A stretch of 64,000 nucleotides of DNA from Pedosphaera sp. (lineage in GTDB: Bacteria > Verrucomicrobiota > Verrucomicrobiia > Limisphaerales > SXQI01). Below the pieces are notes generated by a model. The model worked only from the letters and a program-made list of their open reading frames with translations. It made no database searches and was not told the DNA's origin. Both the position numbers and the translations under genes were made by a program. Of this stretch, positions 52,596 through 62,250 are shown in pieces. The stretch spans positions 95,900 to 159,899 of the forward strand of contig JANYDC010000031.1 in NCBI GenBank assembly GCA_025359965.1. Direction: 5' to 3'. How positions within the stretch are numbered: position 1 is the stretch's first letter; each line of letters starts with the position of its first letter.

Positions 52596-55500
52596 ATGAA
52601 CCTGATTACCTCAGCGCTGCGCCGACCGTTCTCCGTCTTGGTTGCCGTCGTTGCGATCGTGCTGACCTCTTTATTCGCGCTGCAAAAAATGCCGCGCGAC
52701 ATCTTCCCCAGCCTCGGTGTTCCGGTCCTCTACGTCGCGCAGCCTTATGGAGGCATGGACCCGGCGCAAATGGAGGGATACCTCACTTATTATTACGAAT
52801 ATCACTTCCTCTACGTGACCGGCATCGAGCACGTTGAATCAAAATCCATTCAGGGGGTGGCCCTCGTTAAGCTCCAGTTCCACCCCGGGACGGACATGGC
52901 CCAGGCCCTCGCCGAGACGATCGCCCAAGTCAACAGGGCCCGCGCATTTATGCCGCCCGGCACTGTGCCACCCTTCGTGATGCGCTTCGATGCGGGGAGC
53001 GTGCCCGTGGGCAATCTGGTGTTTACGAGCGATACTCACACTGTGGCGGAGCTTCAGGATGCGGCCCTTAATCGGGTGCGCCCCCTGTTCGCCACCTTGC
53101 CGGGCGTCTCGGCGCCGCCGCCATTTGGCGGTAGCGCACGGGCCATTGTGATCCGAGCCAACCCTGACCGCCTGCGTGCCCACAGCCTGAGCCCGGACGA
53201 TGTGGTCAAGGCGCTGGTTGGAGCCAACACCATCACGCCGTCGGGAAACATACGCATTGGCGACCAGATTCCCATGGTGCCGCTAAATTCGGTGGTTAAG
53301 AGCATCAAGGAATTGGAAAACGTGCCGCTGAGGGCCGGAGTCAATCCGGCCGTGTTTATGCGCGATATCGGCACAGTGGAGGATGCCTCTGACATTGCCA
53401 CCGCTTATGCACTGGTGAACGGACGCCGAACAGTGTTCATCCCTGTCACCAAACGCGCGGACGCATCCACACTCAGCGTGGTCAAACTGGTGAAAGAGAA
53501 TCTGTCCAAATTCCAATCGGCTCTGCCTGATGGGATGAAGGTCAGCTATGAGTTTGACCAATCCCCCTATGTGACACGTGCTATTGCGGGCCTTGCCATG
53601 GAGGGCGCTCTCGGCGCGGTGCTGACGGGCTTGATGGTGTTGCTCTTCCTGAGGGATTGGCGGACGGCCTTGGTGGTTGTGCTCAACATTCCGCTGGCTG
53701 TAATGGCTGCGGTGATAGGACTTTGGCTGACGGGCCAGACCATTAATCTCATGACATTGGGCGGGCTGGCACTGGCCATCGGCGTGCTGGTGGATGAGGC
53801 CACCGTCTCCATTGAAAACATCCATACCCAGCTTGCGCTAGGGAAACCGGTCGCGCTGGCCGCCTTCACTGCCACAGTCGAAACCGCTGGGCCAAGATTG
53901 CTGGCCATGTTGAGCGTGGTCGCAGTGTTCATCCCGGCATTGTTCATGGTCGGCCCCGGACGCGCACTCTTTCTGCCGTTGGCCCTGGCAGTTGGTTTCG
54001 CCATGGCAGCCTCCTACCTTCTGTCCACCACGCTCGTGCCTGTGCTCTCGGCATGGCTGCTGAAATCGAAGCCGCACGGCTCGGAGGTCGATCAAGGTTT
54101 TTTCAGCAGGATCCAAGCTGCGTACACCAAACTTGTGCAAGGAATCATGGAACTCCGCTGGCTCGTCGCAGTCGTTGCCCTGGCCCTCGCCTGTGGCGTC
54201 ATCTGGCAGGTTGGAGGCAAGCTGGGCACCGAAATTTTCCCAACCGTCGATTCCGGCCAATTCCAAGTGCGCCTGCGCGCACCGGCCGGAACCCGCATCG
54301 AACGGACTGAAGTGCTTGCAACCAATGCCTTGGCTCTCATCAAGTCCGAAGTGGGCGCGACCAACGTGGAAATCACCCTGGGTTTTGTCGGTGTCCAGCC
54401 GGCATCATTCCCAATCAATACCATTTACCTGTGGACGGGCGGCCCTGAGGAGGCAGTGCTGCAGGTCCAGTTGAAATCAGGTTCAGGAGTTCGCATTGAG
54501 GCATTGAAGGAACGGTTGCGCCAGAGGCTCACCGCAGCCATGCCCGAGGTTAAATACTCCTTTGAACCCAGCGACATCGTCAGCCGCGTCATGAGCTTTG
54601 GATCCCCCACCCCCATTGCCATTGCGGTGAGCGGGCCCAACCTTGGGGCAAGCCGCGAGTACGCTGAAAAAATTCGTGACGCGCTGGCAGCAATTCCCCC
54701 GCTGAGGGATCTGCAATTCGAGCAGTCGCTGGATAACCCCACAATCGAAGTGAACGTGAACCGTGAGAGGGCCGGGCTGATGGGGGTTACAGTGGGCGAT
54801 GTGGCGCGATCACTGGTGGCAGCCACTTCGTCGAGTCGCTTTACCGCACCGGTCTATTGGGCCGACCCAGCCAGCGGCGTCGCATACCAGATTCAGGTGG
54901 AGATTCCACAGGCACGCATGAATTCGATGGAAGAGATGCGAAATATTCCTGTGAACACCAAGGGAGAAAACCCGCTCCTGCTGCGCAGCGTGGCCAGCAT
55001 CCAAAAAGGGACAGCCGTTGGCGAATATGACCGCTATAATATGCAGAGGCAGGTGACCCTGACCGCCAATCTTTTCGGTGAGGATTTGGGAGCCGTGTCG
55101 CGCAAGATATCTGAGGCTCTGGCCAAAGTGGGCGCCCCGCCGGCACGAGTGGCGCTAAACGTGCGCGGTCAGATCGCCCCAATGACCCAGATGTTCGAGA
55201 GCCTTAACTCAGGCCTGCTGCTGGCTGTCGTGGTCATCTTCCTGCTCCTCGTGGCGAATTTCCAATCCATCAAACTTTCAATAGTGGTTGCATCCACAGT
55301 GCCCGCAGTAATCGCCGGGGTTGCGCTTTCACTTTGGCTTACCGGAACAACCCTCAACATCCAATCCTTCATGGGAGCCATTATGGCGGTGGGTGTCGCC
55401 GTCGCGAATGCGATACTGCTGGTGACATTTGCGGAACGGGCGCGCATGGCCGGAGCCAGCGCCCGCGACGCCGCAGTGGAAGGCGCTCGGAGCCGTTTGC

Positions 55501-55769
55501 GCCCTATTCTGATGACCAGCCTCGCAATGACTGCGGGGATGGTTCCCATGGCGATCGGCCTTGGAGAAGGAGGAGAACAAACCGCTCCGCTGGGCCGGGC
55601 GGTAGTGGGCGGCCTCGTTGCCGCAACCTTTGCCACACTTATTGTGCTGCCCGCAGTTTTTGCCATAGTTCAAGCCCGTGCAGCCCGGCATTCGGCATCA
55701 CTTGATCCGCACGACGCAAACAGCAGCCGTTACCTCACACCGACTGTCAGCCAGCGCATGGCACCGTAA
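52596..55769 (+). CDS. RND-family (HAE1/AcrB-like) efflux pump
   Basis: 1057 residues with two repeats of six membrane helices and two large periplasmic loops. N-terminus [21 protein letters not shown] is typical. TM4 carries [12 protein letters not shown], where Asp-Glu replaces the Asp-Asp pair of AcrB; this variant is common in environmental HAE1 pumps. The C-terminal half has [20 protein letters not shown]. It probably exports hydrophobic compounds with proton exchange. First gene of a three-gene operon. Confidence 0.92.
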   Translation: MNLITSALRRPFSVLVAVVAIVLTSLFALQKMPRDIFPSLGVPVLYVAQPYGGMDPAQMEGYLTYYYEYHFLYVTGIEHVESKSIQGVALVKLQFHPGTDMAQALAETIAQVNRARAFMPPGTVPPFVMRFDAGSVPVGNLVFTSDTHTVAELQDAALNRVRPLFATLPGVSAPPPFGGSARAIVIRANPDRLRAHSLSPDDVVKALVGANTITPSGNIRIGDQIPMVPLNSVVKSIKELENVPLRAGVNPAVFMRDIGTVEDASDIATAYALVNGRRTVFIPVTKRADASTLSVVKLVKENLSKFQSALPDGMKVSYEFDQSPYVTRAIAGLAMEGALGAVLTGLMVLLFLRDWRTALVVVLNIPLAVMAAVIGLWLTGQTINLMTLGGLALAIGVLVDEATVSIENIHTQLALGKPVALAAFTATVETAGPRLLAMLSVVAVFIPALFMVGPGRALFLPLALAVGFAMAASYLLSTTLVPVLSAWLLKSKPHGSEVDQGFFSRIQAAYTKLVQGIMELRWLVAVVALALACGVIWQVGGKLGTEIFPTVDSGQFQVRLRAPAGTRIERTEVLATNALALIKSEVGATNVEITLGFVGVQPASFPINTIYLWTGGPEEAVLQVQLKSGSGVRIEALKERLRQRLTAAMPEVKYSFEPSDIVSRVMSFGSPTPIAIAVSGPNLGASREYAEKIRDALAAIPPLRDLQFEQSLDNPTIEVNVNRERAGLMGVTVGDVARSLVAATSSSRFTAPVYWADPASGVAYQIQVEIPQARMNSMEEMRNIPVNTKGENPLLLRSVASIQKGTAVGEYDRYNMQRQVTLTANLFGEDLGAVSRKISEALAKVGAPPARVALNVRGQIAPMTQMFESLNSGLLLAVVVIFLLLVANFQSIKLSIVVASTVPAVIAGVALSLWLTGTTLNIQSFMGAIMAVGVAVANAILLVTFAERARMAGASARDAAVEGARSRLRPILMTSLAMTAGMVPMAIGLGEGGEQTAPLGRAVVGGLVAATFATLIVLPAVFAIVQARAARHSASLDPHDANSSRYLTPTVSQRMAP

Positions 55770-55775
55770 GAATTT

Positions 55776-56849
55776 ATGAACCGCTCGCTCCCCTCCCTAC
55801 TCTGCCTGATGGCGTTCGCCACGCTGCTGGCTGGTTGCAAGCCGGTGGCCACTGAAGCCACCAAGCCCTCAGCGCCGGCAAAGACCGATGTTCGAGTCAC
55901 CCAGGCTAAACGCGGGCCAATCACCCGAAGCATCAGCCTCCCAGCCAACGTGCGCGCATTCCAACAGGCCACGCTCTACGCCAAAGTGGGCGGCTATTTA
56001 AAGAACATCAATGTGGACCGGGGCGACTCGGTCAAAACAGGCGATGTTATTGCCGAGATTGAAGCACCAGAATTGCTGGCCGACTCGGCGAAGCATCAGG
56101 CAGAAGTAGAGATCGCGAAAGCTGATCATCAGCGCCTCGCGGAGGCTCTCAAAAAAGCACCCGATCTGGTGGTGCCTCTTTCGGTGGATGTTGCCAAAGG
56201 CAAGCTGGAGATGGCCCTGGCCGGTGCCAAACGAAACCAGACGTTGCTTGAATTCTCCCGATTGACCGCACCGTTCCCCGGTGTTGTGACCAAGCGTTGG
56301 GTGGACACAGGAGCCCTCATCCCCGCAGCCACGGCCAACAGCTCGCCTCAGGGTGCGGCGGTGGTGACACTGGCCGATTTCAGCAAAGTGCGAGTCGAGG
56401 TTTTTGTGCCCGAGCAGGAGGTTCCATTACTCAAAGTTGGACTGGCGGCTGAAGTCAAAGTGGAAGAGCTGCCCGGCAAATCATTTTCCGCCCAGGTGTC
56501 ACGCATCGCCTGGTCTCTTGATGAATCCACCAAAACCATGCCGATTGAGATCGACCTGCCCAACCCGGATGCCACGTTGCGTCCCGGGATGTTCGCTTCG
56601 GCGAAAATTGCTGTCAGCCAGAAGCCAGACGCACTCCTGCTTCCCATGGAGGCGCTGGTCATCGAGAAGGCCAAAACCTCGATTTTCATCCTCACGGATG
56701 GCAAAGCCAAAAAAATTGTCGTCAAAATTGGCTTTGAGGACGGTAAATCGTTTGAGATTTTGGATGGAGCCACTGCCGAGACCGTGGTCATCCTCACTGG
56801 CAAACTGCCTCTGGCCGACGGACAGCCGGTCAACCGATTGGAGGATTAA
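55776..56849 (+). CDS. RND periplasmic adaptor (membrane fusion) lipoprotein
   Basis: 357 residues. Lipobox LLAGC near residue 21. The barrel-sandwich/lipoyl and hairpin regions (ATLYAKVGGYLKNINVDRGDSVKTGDVIAEIEAPEL, about 66-100) and the later APFPGVVTKRWVDTGALI are standard for HlyD/AcrA-type adaptors. The alpha hairpin is short, suggesting a compact contact to the channel. Six bases after the pump gene. Confidence 0.93.
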   Translation: MNRSLPSLLCLMAFATLLAGCKPVATEATKPSAPAKTDVRVTQAKRGPITRSISLPANVRAFQQATLYAKVGGYLKNINVDRGDSVKTGDVIAEIEAPELLADSAKHQAEVEIAKADHQRLAEALKKAPDLVVPLSVDVAKGKLEMALAGAKRNQTLLEFSRLTAPFPGVVTKRWVDTGALIPAATANSSPQGAAVVTLADFSKVRVEVFVPEQEVPLLKVGLAAEVKVEELPGKSFSAQVSRIAWSLDESTKTMPIEIDLPNPDATLRPGMFASAKIAVSQKPDALLLPMEALVIEKAKTSIFILTDGKAKKIVVKIGFEDGKSFEILDGATAETVVILTGKLPLADGQPVNRLED

Positions 56850-56851
56850 GA

Positions 56852-58195
56852 ATGCGCACCCCTGTCTATACCCTTGTGATGGCCCTACTGGCCGGGGCTT
56901 GTTCGGCGCAGACTAATTTCACAGCCGGTTCGGGCACCAACGTGCTGGCGATCGACCTCCCCTCCACACTCCAACTCGCCGGTGCGCGCAGTCTTGATGT
57001 GCAAACCGCCCGTGAGAAATTAACGGAAGCCAAGGCCATCCATGAAAGCTCCGTCTGGCAGTTCTTTCCATCCATCACCCCGGGCATCGGATATCGTCGG
57101 CATGACAACTTGATTCAAGACGTGGCAGGCAATATTACGGATGTGCACAAGGACTCCTACACCGTGGGGCCGACCATTGCGATGCAGTTGGACCTGGGAG
57201 ATGCCATCTACAAAAAACTGGCTGCACGCCAATTGGTCACAGCGGCAGAATCCGCGCTTGAGACACAGCATCAGGAAAGCGTGCTGAACGCCGTTAAAAG
57301 CTATTTCGACCTCACCAAAGCGCAGGCGGCGACAAGAGTGACCGCAGAGGCGGTGCGCATCTCCAACGACTACGCCGCGCAAGTAAAACAAGCGGTCACA
57401 GCGGGGATTGCCTTCAAAGGAGACGCGCTTCGGGCAGAGGTGCAGGCGGACAGGAACAAGCTGGCGCTGCGCCAAGCAGAGGAGGAATCCGCCGCGGCTG
57501 CGGCCCGGCTGTCCAGCGCATTGCACCTCGATTTCAAAATCATCCTCGCCACCCCTGTTAACGACTTAGTGCCGCTTGCTCTTGTGGCCACCAATACCGC
57601 GCTGGATTCGCTGGTCTCCCAGGCATTGGCAGCGCGACCAGAGGTGAAGCAAAGCCACGCGCAAATTGAGGCGGCACGAAAGCTTAAGGACGGAGCCAAA
57701 TATGGGCCACTGGTTCCGGCTCTGGGTGCTCAAGTGTTCGCGGGCGGTCTCGGCGGCGGCATCGACGGAGGTCCCGGCCGCTTCGGTGAATCGGAAGACT
57801 ATCAACTCACGCTCGGGTGGAAGATTGGTCCAGGCGGATTGTTTGACCGCGGACGAATTCGAGCCAGCGAAGCCAGACTCAAGATCAGCCAGATCGAGGA
57901 TGTAAAAACGTCCGATAAAATCACCCGAGAAGTCGTCGAAAGTCAGAATAGGATGCTGTCATTGTCCGACCAACTGTCAACCGTCCGCCACACGGTACAA
58001 GCCTCGGAGGAGGCGCTTAGACTTGCAGATGAGCGCAAGGAGTTTGCGGTGGGGCTGGTCCTGGAACACGTTCAGGCTGAGCAGGAGTTAACCAGGGCAC
58101 GACTTGATTACCTGACCACGGTCTCGGAGTTCAACAAGGCTCAGTTCACGCTTAAAAAAGCGATCGGACCTGTACCCGGAACAGCTGGGCAATAA
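56852..58195 (+). CDS. TolC-like outer membrane efflux channel
   Basis: 447 residues with an N-terminal signal peptide (TLVMALLAGACSAQ). Two OEP repeats are visible, e.g. LQLAGARSLDVQTAREKL with the paired AQVKQAVTAGIAFKGDALRAEVQ and the C-terminal LALEHVQ-like ERKEFAVGLVLEHVQAEQELTRARLDYL. It would form the trimeric exit duct for the RND pump encoded upstream; two bases separate it from the adaptor gene. Confidence 0.9.
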   Translation: MRTPVYTLVMALLAGACSAQTNFTAGSGTNVLAIDLPSTLQLAGARSLDVQTAREKLTEAKAIHESSVWQFFPSITPGIGYRRHDNLIQDVAGNITDVHKDSYTVGPTIAMQLDLGDAIYKKLAARQLVTAAESALETQHQESVLNAVKSYFDLTKAQAATRVTAEAVRISNDYAAQVKQAVTAGIAFKGDALRAEVQADRNKLALRQAEEESAAAAARLSSALHLDFKIILATPVNDLVPLALVATNTALDSLVSQALAARPEVKQSHAQIEAARKLKDGAKYGPLVPALGAQVFAGGLGGGIDGGPGRFGESEDYQLTLGWKIGPGGLFDRGRIRASEARLKISQIEDVKTSDKITREVVESQNRMLSLSDQLSTVRHTVQASEEALRLADERKEFAVGLVLEHVQAEQELTRARLDYLTTVSEFNKAQFTLKKAIGPVPGTAGQ

Positions 58196-58202
58196 GCGGC
58201 CG

Positions 58203-58952
58203 CTATTCTTTTGGAGCTGCTTCAGCCGCCCACCAAACCCCTTTAAGAGTCAGCAGCGGATCGACCACGCAATCGACTCCCAATCCTTTGGCAATTAAAG
58301 CGGCATAGCCGCCAGTCAGGACTACGGGAAGTTTCCGGGCGCCGAGTTCAGTCCGCAAGCCTGCCAGCAATTCCTTAATTAAACCGCGATAGCCACGCAC
58401 TGCGCCGATGAGCATGGCCTCGCTGGTGCTTTTGCCGATGAAGGCGGCGGTATCGCGGATTTTGACAATAGGCAGCAGAGCCGTTTTTTCGTGGAGATAA
58501 TTGGTCATGGCGCTGAGACCCGGAGCGATGATGCCCCCCACGTAATCCCCTGCGCGGTTCACGACATCAAAAGTCACGGCGGTTCCAAAATCAACCACCA
58601 CCACCGGGGCCCCATAGGCACGACGTGCAGCCACCGCGTTGGCCAAGCGATCCGCGCCGATACTGGAAGGCTTCGGGTAATCAATGCCGATCCCCACGAC
58701 GGTGCGCGCAGTGAGTTCGAAGACAGAAGTGATTCTGCCTGGAAGCGAGGCCTTCACTAGGGGGGTGGCTGTTGGAACCACACTGCATAAAGCCACGCTT
58801 TCCGGGCTGAAACCGTCCAGCCACAGCAGAAGCTCCCGGCCTGAATCACCGCTCTTCCAACCGGCGGTTTTCAAGTTGATGGTGCGGCCCAGTTTGCCAC
58901 GCTTGACCAAACCCAGATGGGTGTGGGTGTTGCCAACATCAATCAAAAGCAT
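58203..58952 (-). CDS. coaX: type III pantothenate kinase
   Basis: 249 residues from the ATG at 58952; the track N-terminus comes from the birA frame region and is not family-like. The acetate/sugar kinase-fold motifs are DVGNTHTHLGL at the start, GIDYPKPSSIGADRLANAVAA and VVVDFGTAVTFDVV. The enzyme phosphorylates pantothenate with ATP, the first step of CoA synthesis. Type III enzymes are not feedback-inhibited by CoA. Last gene of the lolC/E-nadC-birA-coaX operon, five bases after birA. Confidence 0.93.
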   Translation of the reverse strand: MLLIDVGNTHTHLGLVKRGKLGRTINLKTAGWKSGDSGRELLLWLDGFSPESVALCSVVPTATPLVKASLPGRITSVFELTARTVVGIGIDYPKPSSIGADRLANAVAARRAYGAPVVVVDFGTAVTFDVVNRAGDYVGGIIAPGLSAMTNYLHEKTALLPIVKIRDTAAFIGKSTSEAMLIGAVRGYRGLIKELLAGLRTELGARKLPVVLTGGYAALIAKGLGVDCVVDPLLTLKGVWWAAEAAPKE

Positions 58953-58957
58953 TGATT

Positions 58958-59944
58958 TCAAGCGCCCACCCTCCCCACACGAACATCGCCTCCGACCACG
59001 CGCTCCAAACGCCCGTGCTCTGAACGCACCAGAAGCGCTCCGTCGACATCCAAAGCCTCGGCGCGGCCCACCAATTGGCGCCCCCCCATGGTAATACTGA
59101 CCTCGCGCCCGATGGTCTGGCACCGTTCCATCCACTCGGAGGAAATCTCGTCAAAACGCCCCAGCAAAAGCCGTGCGTAATCAGCATCCAGCTCCCTCAA
59201 AATCTGAGTGGCCAGCCGAGCGCGATCCACTGCACGACCCGTGACTGCACGCAGAGAAGTGGCCAATTCCCTGACATCCTCCGGGAAGTCCGCCTCGTCG
59301 ACGTTGACGTCCATGCCGATCCCCACGACCACATGCCTCACCATCTCAGGCTCTGCGGATAGCTCAGTCAAAATGCCGGCAAATTTTTTACCGTCATGCA
59401 GCAAGTCGTTGGGCCATTTAATCTCGGGGTAAATTCCGGTCACGCGGCTCACGGCGCGGGAGAGGCTGACTGCCGCCGTGATGGTGATTTGAGTAACTTG
59501 CGAAGGGGGCCATGGTGGACGCAATAGCAGGGAAAACCACAACCCGCGCCCGGAAGGCGACACCCATTTGCGGCCAAGCCTGCCGCGCCCTTTGGTTTGG
59601 GATTCCGCAAAAACAACAACGCCCTCGGGCACCCCATCACGGGCCAGCCGTTCCACAATATCATTCGTGGAAGTGGTCTGCTGAAAAACTTGAATATCCC
59701 GGCCAATCACACACCCATCGTCCAGCCTCGCCAGTAAATCATCAGAGTGGAGTAGGTCGGGGGTTGCGGTCAGTCGATAGCCCTCGTGAGGGCTTGCCTC
59801 AATTTGGTATCCCAATGTGCGCAAGTCCTCGATTCTCGCCCAGACGGCCGCACGCGAAATGCCCAGATGCTCAGCCAAATCGGCCCCCGAAGCCGATCCG
59901 CTTTTCCGATGCAACGCGCGCAGGATTTGCGAATCCACGCTCAT
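58958..59944 (-). CDS. birA: bifunctional biotin-protein ligase / biotin operon repressor
   Basis: 328 residues. An N-terminal winged helix (ADLAEHLGISRAAVWARIEDLRTLGYQIEASPHEGYRL, about 18-60) implies DNA binding. The ligase domain has the biotinyl-AMP loop GRGRLGRKW and the following SGRGLWFSLLLRP, then KWPNDLLHDGKKFAGIL, and the C-terminal SH3-like domain. It joins biotin to carboxyl carrier proteins. Its start overlaps the nadC stop by four bases (ATGA). Confidence 0.93.
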   Translation of the reverse strand: MSVDSQILRALHRKSGSASGADLAEHLGISRAAVWARIEDLRTLGYQIEASPHEGYRLTATPDLLHSDDLLARLDDGCVIGRDIQVFQQTTSTNDIVERLARDGVPEGVVVFAESQTKGRGRLGRKWVSPSGRGLWFSLLLRPPWPPSQVTQITITAAVSLSRAVSRVTGIYPEIKWPNDLLHDGKKFAGILTELSAEPEMVRHVVVGIGMDVNVDEADFPEDVRELATSLRAVTGRAVDRARLATQILRELDADYARLLLGRFDEISSEWMERCQTIGREVSITMGGRQLVGRAEALDVDGALLVRSEHGRLERVVGGDVRVGRVGA

Positions 59945-60834
59945 GAGGGAAGCCCCTCCGCAGGCTCCACAAAATCCAAACCGATATCCACGGCGCGAGC
60001 CGAATGGGTGATGGCCCCCACGGAGACAAAATCGACGCCGGTTTGGCCAATAGCATGAATGGTTTCGAGAGTTACGCCTCCGCTGGCCTCAAGTTGAACC
60101 CGACCCTTGAACGAAGCGACCGCCGTTCGCAATTGATCCAGGCTCATGTTGTCCAGCAGCACGATATCAGCGCCGGCCTCCGCCGCCTGCCCGGCCTGCT
60201 CCAAAGTATCGGCCTCAATCTCCACGCGCAAGTGCGGGTAGGCGGCCCGCGCCCGCCGCACCGCCGCAGTCACCGCGTTGGGTTGTTCGCCAGCCAATGC
60301 GGTCAAGTGGTTATCCTTCACCAACACCATGTCGTAAAGGCCATGACGATGATTCTTCCCGCCGCCGCAACGAACGGCAAATTTCTCCAAAACGCGCCAG
60401 CCGGGAGTTGTTTTGCGGGTATCGAGCAACTGCGCCGAAGTGCCCTCCAAAGCTTGGACATACTTTGCCGTTATCGTTGCCACGCCGGACAACCTTTGCA
60501 GAAAATTCAACGCAACGCGTTCACCAGCCAGAACCGCGCGTGTGCTTCCCTCGACCTGCAACAACACTTCACCTCGCTGCACTTTCTGCCCGTCATGGCA
60601 CTTGGAATCGACGGACACCGAAGGATCGCACTGGCGGAAAGCTTCGCACGCAAGCGCCAATCCGCAGATCACCATAGGCTCGCGAGCCACCATCCTCGCC
60701 ATACTGCCGGACTCAGCCGGAATGGTGGCCACACTGGTCACGTCGCCACTGCCCACGTCCTCAAGCAAGGCGGTCCGCACCAACTCGGCCACCAGCAACT
60801 CAGGCAGACGTCCGAAATCACGAATCGCAGTCAT
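59941..60834 (-). CDS. nadC: nicotinate-nucleotide pyrophosphorylase (quinolinate phosphoribosyltransferase)
   Basis: 297 residues from the ATG at 60834; this start overlaps the lolC/E stop by the tetranucleotide ATGA, which fits translational coupling better than the track start 14 codons upstream. Key motifs are ERVALNFLQRLSGVAT, LLDTRKTTPGWRVLEKFAV, GGGKNHRHGLYDMVLVKDNH and LEASGGVTLETI. It converts quinolinate and PRPP to nicotinate mononucleotide in de novo NAD synthesis. No nadA or nadB is nearby. Confidence 0.94.
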   Translation of the reverse strand: MTAIRDFGRLPELLVAELVRTALLEDVGSGDVTSVATIPAESGSMARMVAREPMVICGLALACEAFRQCDPSVSVDSKCHDGQKVQRGEVLLQVEGSTRAVLAGERVALNFLQRLSGVATITAKYVQALEGTSAQLLDTRKTTPGWRVLEKFAVRCGGGKNHRHGLYDMVLVKDNHLTALAGEQPNAVTAAVRRARAAYPHLRVEIEADTLEQAGQAAEAGADIVLLDNMSLDQLRTAVASFKGRVQLEASGGVTLETIHAIGQTGVDFVSVGAITHSARAVDIGLDFVEPAEGLPS

Positions 60835-62099
60835 GAGCGCAGAGCCTCCACTGGTTTCAGCCGTCCTGCATTCCATGCCGGAAATAGGCCCGCAATGAGA
60901 CAGGCCACCAAAGCGCCCACGCAGATAATGACCACATCGCTGGTAACAATCAGCGCAGGCAATTCCTTGAATGCGTAAATCTTTTGCGGGAAAAGTTCGA
61001 AACCGGTCACCCTCCGCATGAAAAATAGAAATTCATTGCGATAGCGAAGGGCCAGCAAACCCAAAGCCAGACCCAACACCACGCCCACCACGCCAACGAC
61101 CAGGCTCTGCCCTAGGAACACGGTCATGATCTGGCTGTTCTGGGCTCCCAAAGCCTTCAACACTCCGATCTCTCTCGTTTTTTGCACCACGAAAGTAATC
61201 AGCGCGCTCATGATCCCGAAAGCCGCGACGATGGTGATGAAAAACAAAAGGTAAAACATGACGTTCTTTTCGGTGGCAAGGGCCTCCAGAAAGAATTGCG
61301 CGGTGGACATCCATGTGGTCACCCGAGCCTCAGACCCAAGTGATTCAGTCAGAGATCTGGCCACTCCTTCGACTTGGTAAGGGTCGGTGACCCGAGCCAT
61401 AAGCCCGTTGACCGAATCGCCCAAATCAAACAAGTCCTGCGCGTTTCCCAGGGACATTAAAATGAAGGCCGAATCGTACTCATAGTAGCCCACCTGAAAG
61501 ATTCCGGAGATGAGATAATCCTCAGGCAGCGGGGCTTCCCCTTTGCCTGAGTTGTTAGCCTTTTTCAGCTTCTGCAAATCCCTGGGCGCATAGAGTGAAA
61601 GCCGATCACCCACATGGAGTCGAAGTTCCGAGGCAAAGGAACTCCCAATAAGAATCCTGTTGCCGCGCAAATTCATCTCACCTTCCACCACCGAATTGGT
61701 CAGGGTAGAGACCCGCCCTTCCGCCGCCGGATCAAACCCGCGCACGTATTGCGCCACGCTGACAGGCTCGCCCACGTCAGGCTGCGTTTCAATCAACACC
61801 TGACCGATCACGAAGGGGCTGACACCAAGGATATCCCGGTTTTTCTCTACCTCTTTGGCCAGAGCGTGATAATCCCTGACGCGCCTTGACTGGTTGGATA
61901 TCTGAAGGTGGGCGTTGAAGCCAAGAATCTTGTCGCGCAGAGAGTGGTCAAAGCCGTTCATCACGCTGATAACAATGATCAGCACGGACACTCCGAGCAT
62001 GACCCCCATGACACAAATCAAAGTGATCACCGAGACGAAGGTGCGCTTGGGGCGCAAATATCTCAGTGCTAACATCACCTCAAAAGGCAGGCTCGACAT
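60831..62099 (-). CDS. LolC/LolE-type lipoprotein-releasing ABC transporter permease
   Basis: About 422 residues from the ATG at 62099 (MSSLPFEVMLALRYLRPKRT); a start ten codons upstream at 62129 is possible. One N-terminal membrane segment (VITLICVMGVMLGVSVLIIVISVMN) is followed by a periplasmic MacB-like domain and three C-terminal helices of the FtsX family (MFYLLFFITIVAAFGIMSALITFVV). Together with a LolD ATPase, not in the window, it moves outer-membrane lipoproteins to LolA. It heads the operon with nadC, birA and coaX. Confidence 0.9.
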   Translation of the reverse strand: MSSLPFEVMLALRYLRPKRTFVSVITLICVMGVMLGVSVLIIVISVMNGFDHSLRDKILGFNAHLQISNQSRRVRDYHALAKEVEKNRDILGVSPFVIGQVLIETQPDVGEPVSVAQYVRGFDPAAEGRVSTLTNSVVEGEMNLRGNRILIGSSFASELRLHVGDRLSLYAPRDLQKLKKANNSGKGEAPLPEDYLISGIFQVGYYEYDSAFILMSLGNAQDLFDLGDSVNGLMARVTDPYQVEGVARSLTESLGSEARVTTWMSTAQFFLEALATEKNVMFYLLFFITIVAAFGIMSALITFVVQKTREIGVLKALGAQNSQIMTVFLGQSLVVGVVGVVLGLALGLLALRYRNEFLFFMRRVTGFELFPQKIYAFKELPALIVTSDVVIICVGALVACLIAGLFPAWNAGRLKPVEALRS

Positions 62100-62250
62100 G
62101 CGGCTCAAACTACGGAGCCACTGCCCCATTTGTCAACGAGTGCCGAGAAAGCCGTCGATTTGCCAGAGCAATCGAATGATACTGGACTAAGCTTGGCAGC
62201 AGTTAATTCCTTGGTCCGCCACTCAAATTCCCTTAAACACTTGGGAAATC

